Source of the DNA: Nodosilinea sp. LEGE 07088
GTDB lineage: Bacteria; Cyanobacteriota; Cyanobacteriia; Phormidesmidales; Phormidesmidaceae
Reading direction: 5' to 3'
Assembly (NCBI RefSeq): GCF_015207395.1
Contig: NZ_JADEWX010000036.1
Location: 1-44,490, forward strand
Length of the DNA: 44,490 bases
The position numbers were made by a program, and so were the translations under genes. Shown here piece by piece: positions 43,660-44,490 of the stretch (the stretch's first letter is position 1; each line of letters starts with the position of its first letter). A model generated the notes under the pieces. That model saw only the letters and a program-made list of their open reading frames with translations. It was not told where the DNA came from and did not search any database.

Positions 43660-44490
43660 CCGCAGCCGGTGATTTTCTCCCCGTTGAGGATAACCAGGGC
43701 CTAGACCAGGTTGGCCCCACCTATCCGATGGTTTTTGGTGTCGAGTTCACCCCCAAGGTGCAGGGTATTGCCCTCGCGGTGCTTGGGCTGCTGGGCTCCT
43801 TTGCCCTCTATAACTTTGTGGTCAAACCCGTCCAAGAGCAAAAGACATTACTCGAAGCTGAAGTGACCCAAAAGCAGGCCCAGGTTGACCAGCAGCGGGC
43901 CAGCCTCCAAGATCGAGCAGCCCTTCAAGCCCAGCTCGATGCCGCGATTGAGCAGCGGGTAGGTGTCTATAGCCTCCTGGGCGACGCCCAAACCCTCGAT
44001 ACCCTGCTGCTCGATATCAACCAGCAGATTCAGAACAGCAACGCGGCGATCGCAGATGTATTGAGAGCCGACCCTGCCCAGCTCGACAACGCCCAGCTCG
44101 CAGCCCTAGGCCTAACCCGAGAACAGATTCAGCGGGTGAAAACCCAATTTGCTGGTGACCCTCAGGTGCAAAAGCAGCTGTTCTCCTCAGATCTGCTGCG
44201 GTTTAACCCCAGCCCCTCATCCCTGATGGTCGATGGCCCCCCAGAGCTCAACGGCAAGCTAGAGCGCGTCACCATTGATGTCTCCATGCAGGCGCTATTT
44301 CCCCAGACCCTCAGCATTATGCGCAATATTGAGCGCCTAGAGCCGCTGATCATTATCCGCGATCTGCAGCAGAGCATTGCGCCGCCTCCAGATGGTGCCA
44401 CCGAAGAAGATCTGCTCGGTATCAGTCGCTTGCTGCTCACCGACTTCACCCTAGAGGTACTGGTGCCGGTGAATGATCCCCGCGTGCCGC
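43656..44490 (+). CDS. pilO: Type IV pilus assembly protein PilO, 3'-truncated by window edge
   Basis: 278 codons are visible and the frame is still open at the last base. ATG 43656 overlaps the pilN stop and has AAAGGAG (43641-43647) as a ribosome binding site. Residues 1-35 are cytoplasmic, then a membrane helix (about 36-55, VQGIALAVLGLLGSFALYNF) and a long periplasmic coiled coil (EQKTLLEAEVTQKQAQVDQQ onward). The rest matches the PilO periplasmic domain, with LMVDGPPELNGKLERVTIDV and LFPQTLSIMRNIERLEPLII. It pairs with PilN. In other cyanobacteria a secretin gene (pilQ) commonly follows; the window ends before it could be seen. Confidence 0.9.
   Translation, partial: MTAAGDFLPVEDNQGLDQVGPTYPMVFGVEFTPKVQGIALAVLGLLGSFALYNFVVKPVQEQKTLLEAEVTQKQAQVDQQRASLQDRAALQAQLDAAIEQRVGVYSLLGDAQTLDTLLLDINQQIQNSNAAIADVLRADPAQLDNAQLAALGLTREQIQRVKTQFAGDPQVQKQLFSSDLLRFNPSPSSLMVDGPPELNGKLERVTIDVSMQALFPQTLSIMRNIERLEPLIIIRDLQQSIAPPPDGATEEDLLGISRLLLTDFTLEVLVPVNDPRVP

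Overview
The window reads as chromosomal DNA of a cyanobacterium, probably a filamentous Leptolyngbya/Nodosilinea-like lineage. The reasons are the very frequent HIP1 octamer (GCGATCGC), GC-rich coding sequence, and a gene set typical of cyanobacteria: gap1-type GAPDH, plant-type glycerate kinase, DUF3352, DUF1400, a DICT-domain protein, HpsL, RppB, Uma2 nuclease and a PilM-PilN-PilO operon. The lineage is inferred from family resemblance only; no marker gene settles it. I saw no rRNA, tRNA, CRISPR array, prophage or complete insertion sequence.

Layout. 1-4.2 kb: 3' part of an NFACT/RqcH-like gene, a gene-free stretch holding a possible terminated small RNA, and a minus-strand cupin plus CocE-type hydrolase pair. 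4.5-6.2 kb: a receiver-PP2C phosphatase converging on a STAS anti-sigma-antagonist, a partner-switching pair with no kinase in view. 6.2-9.0 kb: DUF3352 protein and D-glycerate 3-kinase in one transcription unit. 9.2-12.0 kb: DICT plus degenerate HD-GYP protein, pentapeptide-repeat protein, an arsH remnant and a small exported protein. 12.1-15.1 kb: fatty acid desaturase plus MetX-like hydrolase, divergent from a GntR/HutC regulator, with a perfect 18-bp palindrome between them. 15.2-22.4 kb: housekeeping genes (gap1, PPP phosphatase, argC, ribBA) and small conserved proteins, including a 58-aa two-helix membrane protein.

22.4-23.3 kb is a 0.9-kb gene-free stretch with palindromic repeats and a gene remnant. 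23.3-30.7 kb holds a 2004-aa receiver/multi-PAS hybrid kinase followed by a 429-aa receiver-kinase. 30.7-35.1 kb holds a GH57/DUF3536 glycosidase and an RppB-like membrane kinase with no response regulator beside it. 35.4-40 kb holds Uma2, HpsL (hormogonium polysaccharide), an unknown 129-aa protein, a MITE-like element and a lone sugar-binding lipoprotein. 40.2-44.5 kb holds purT and then pilM-pilN-pilO, the last cut by the window end.

Themes: signalling proteins are abundant. HpsL and PilMNO suggest surface polysaccharide and type IV pilus functions, consistent with gliding motility. The best candidates for something undescribed are the desaturase/hydrolase/GntR divergon with its operator, the possible small RNA near 1.7 kb, the 58-aa membrane protein and the odd 13-bp hairpin inside the 129-aa gene. 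No clearly novel multi-gene system is evident.
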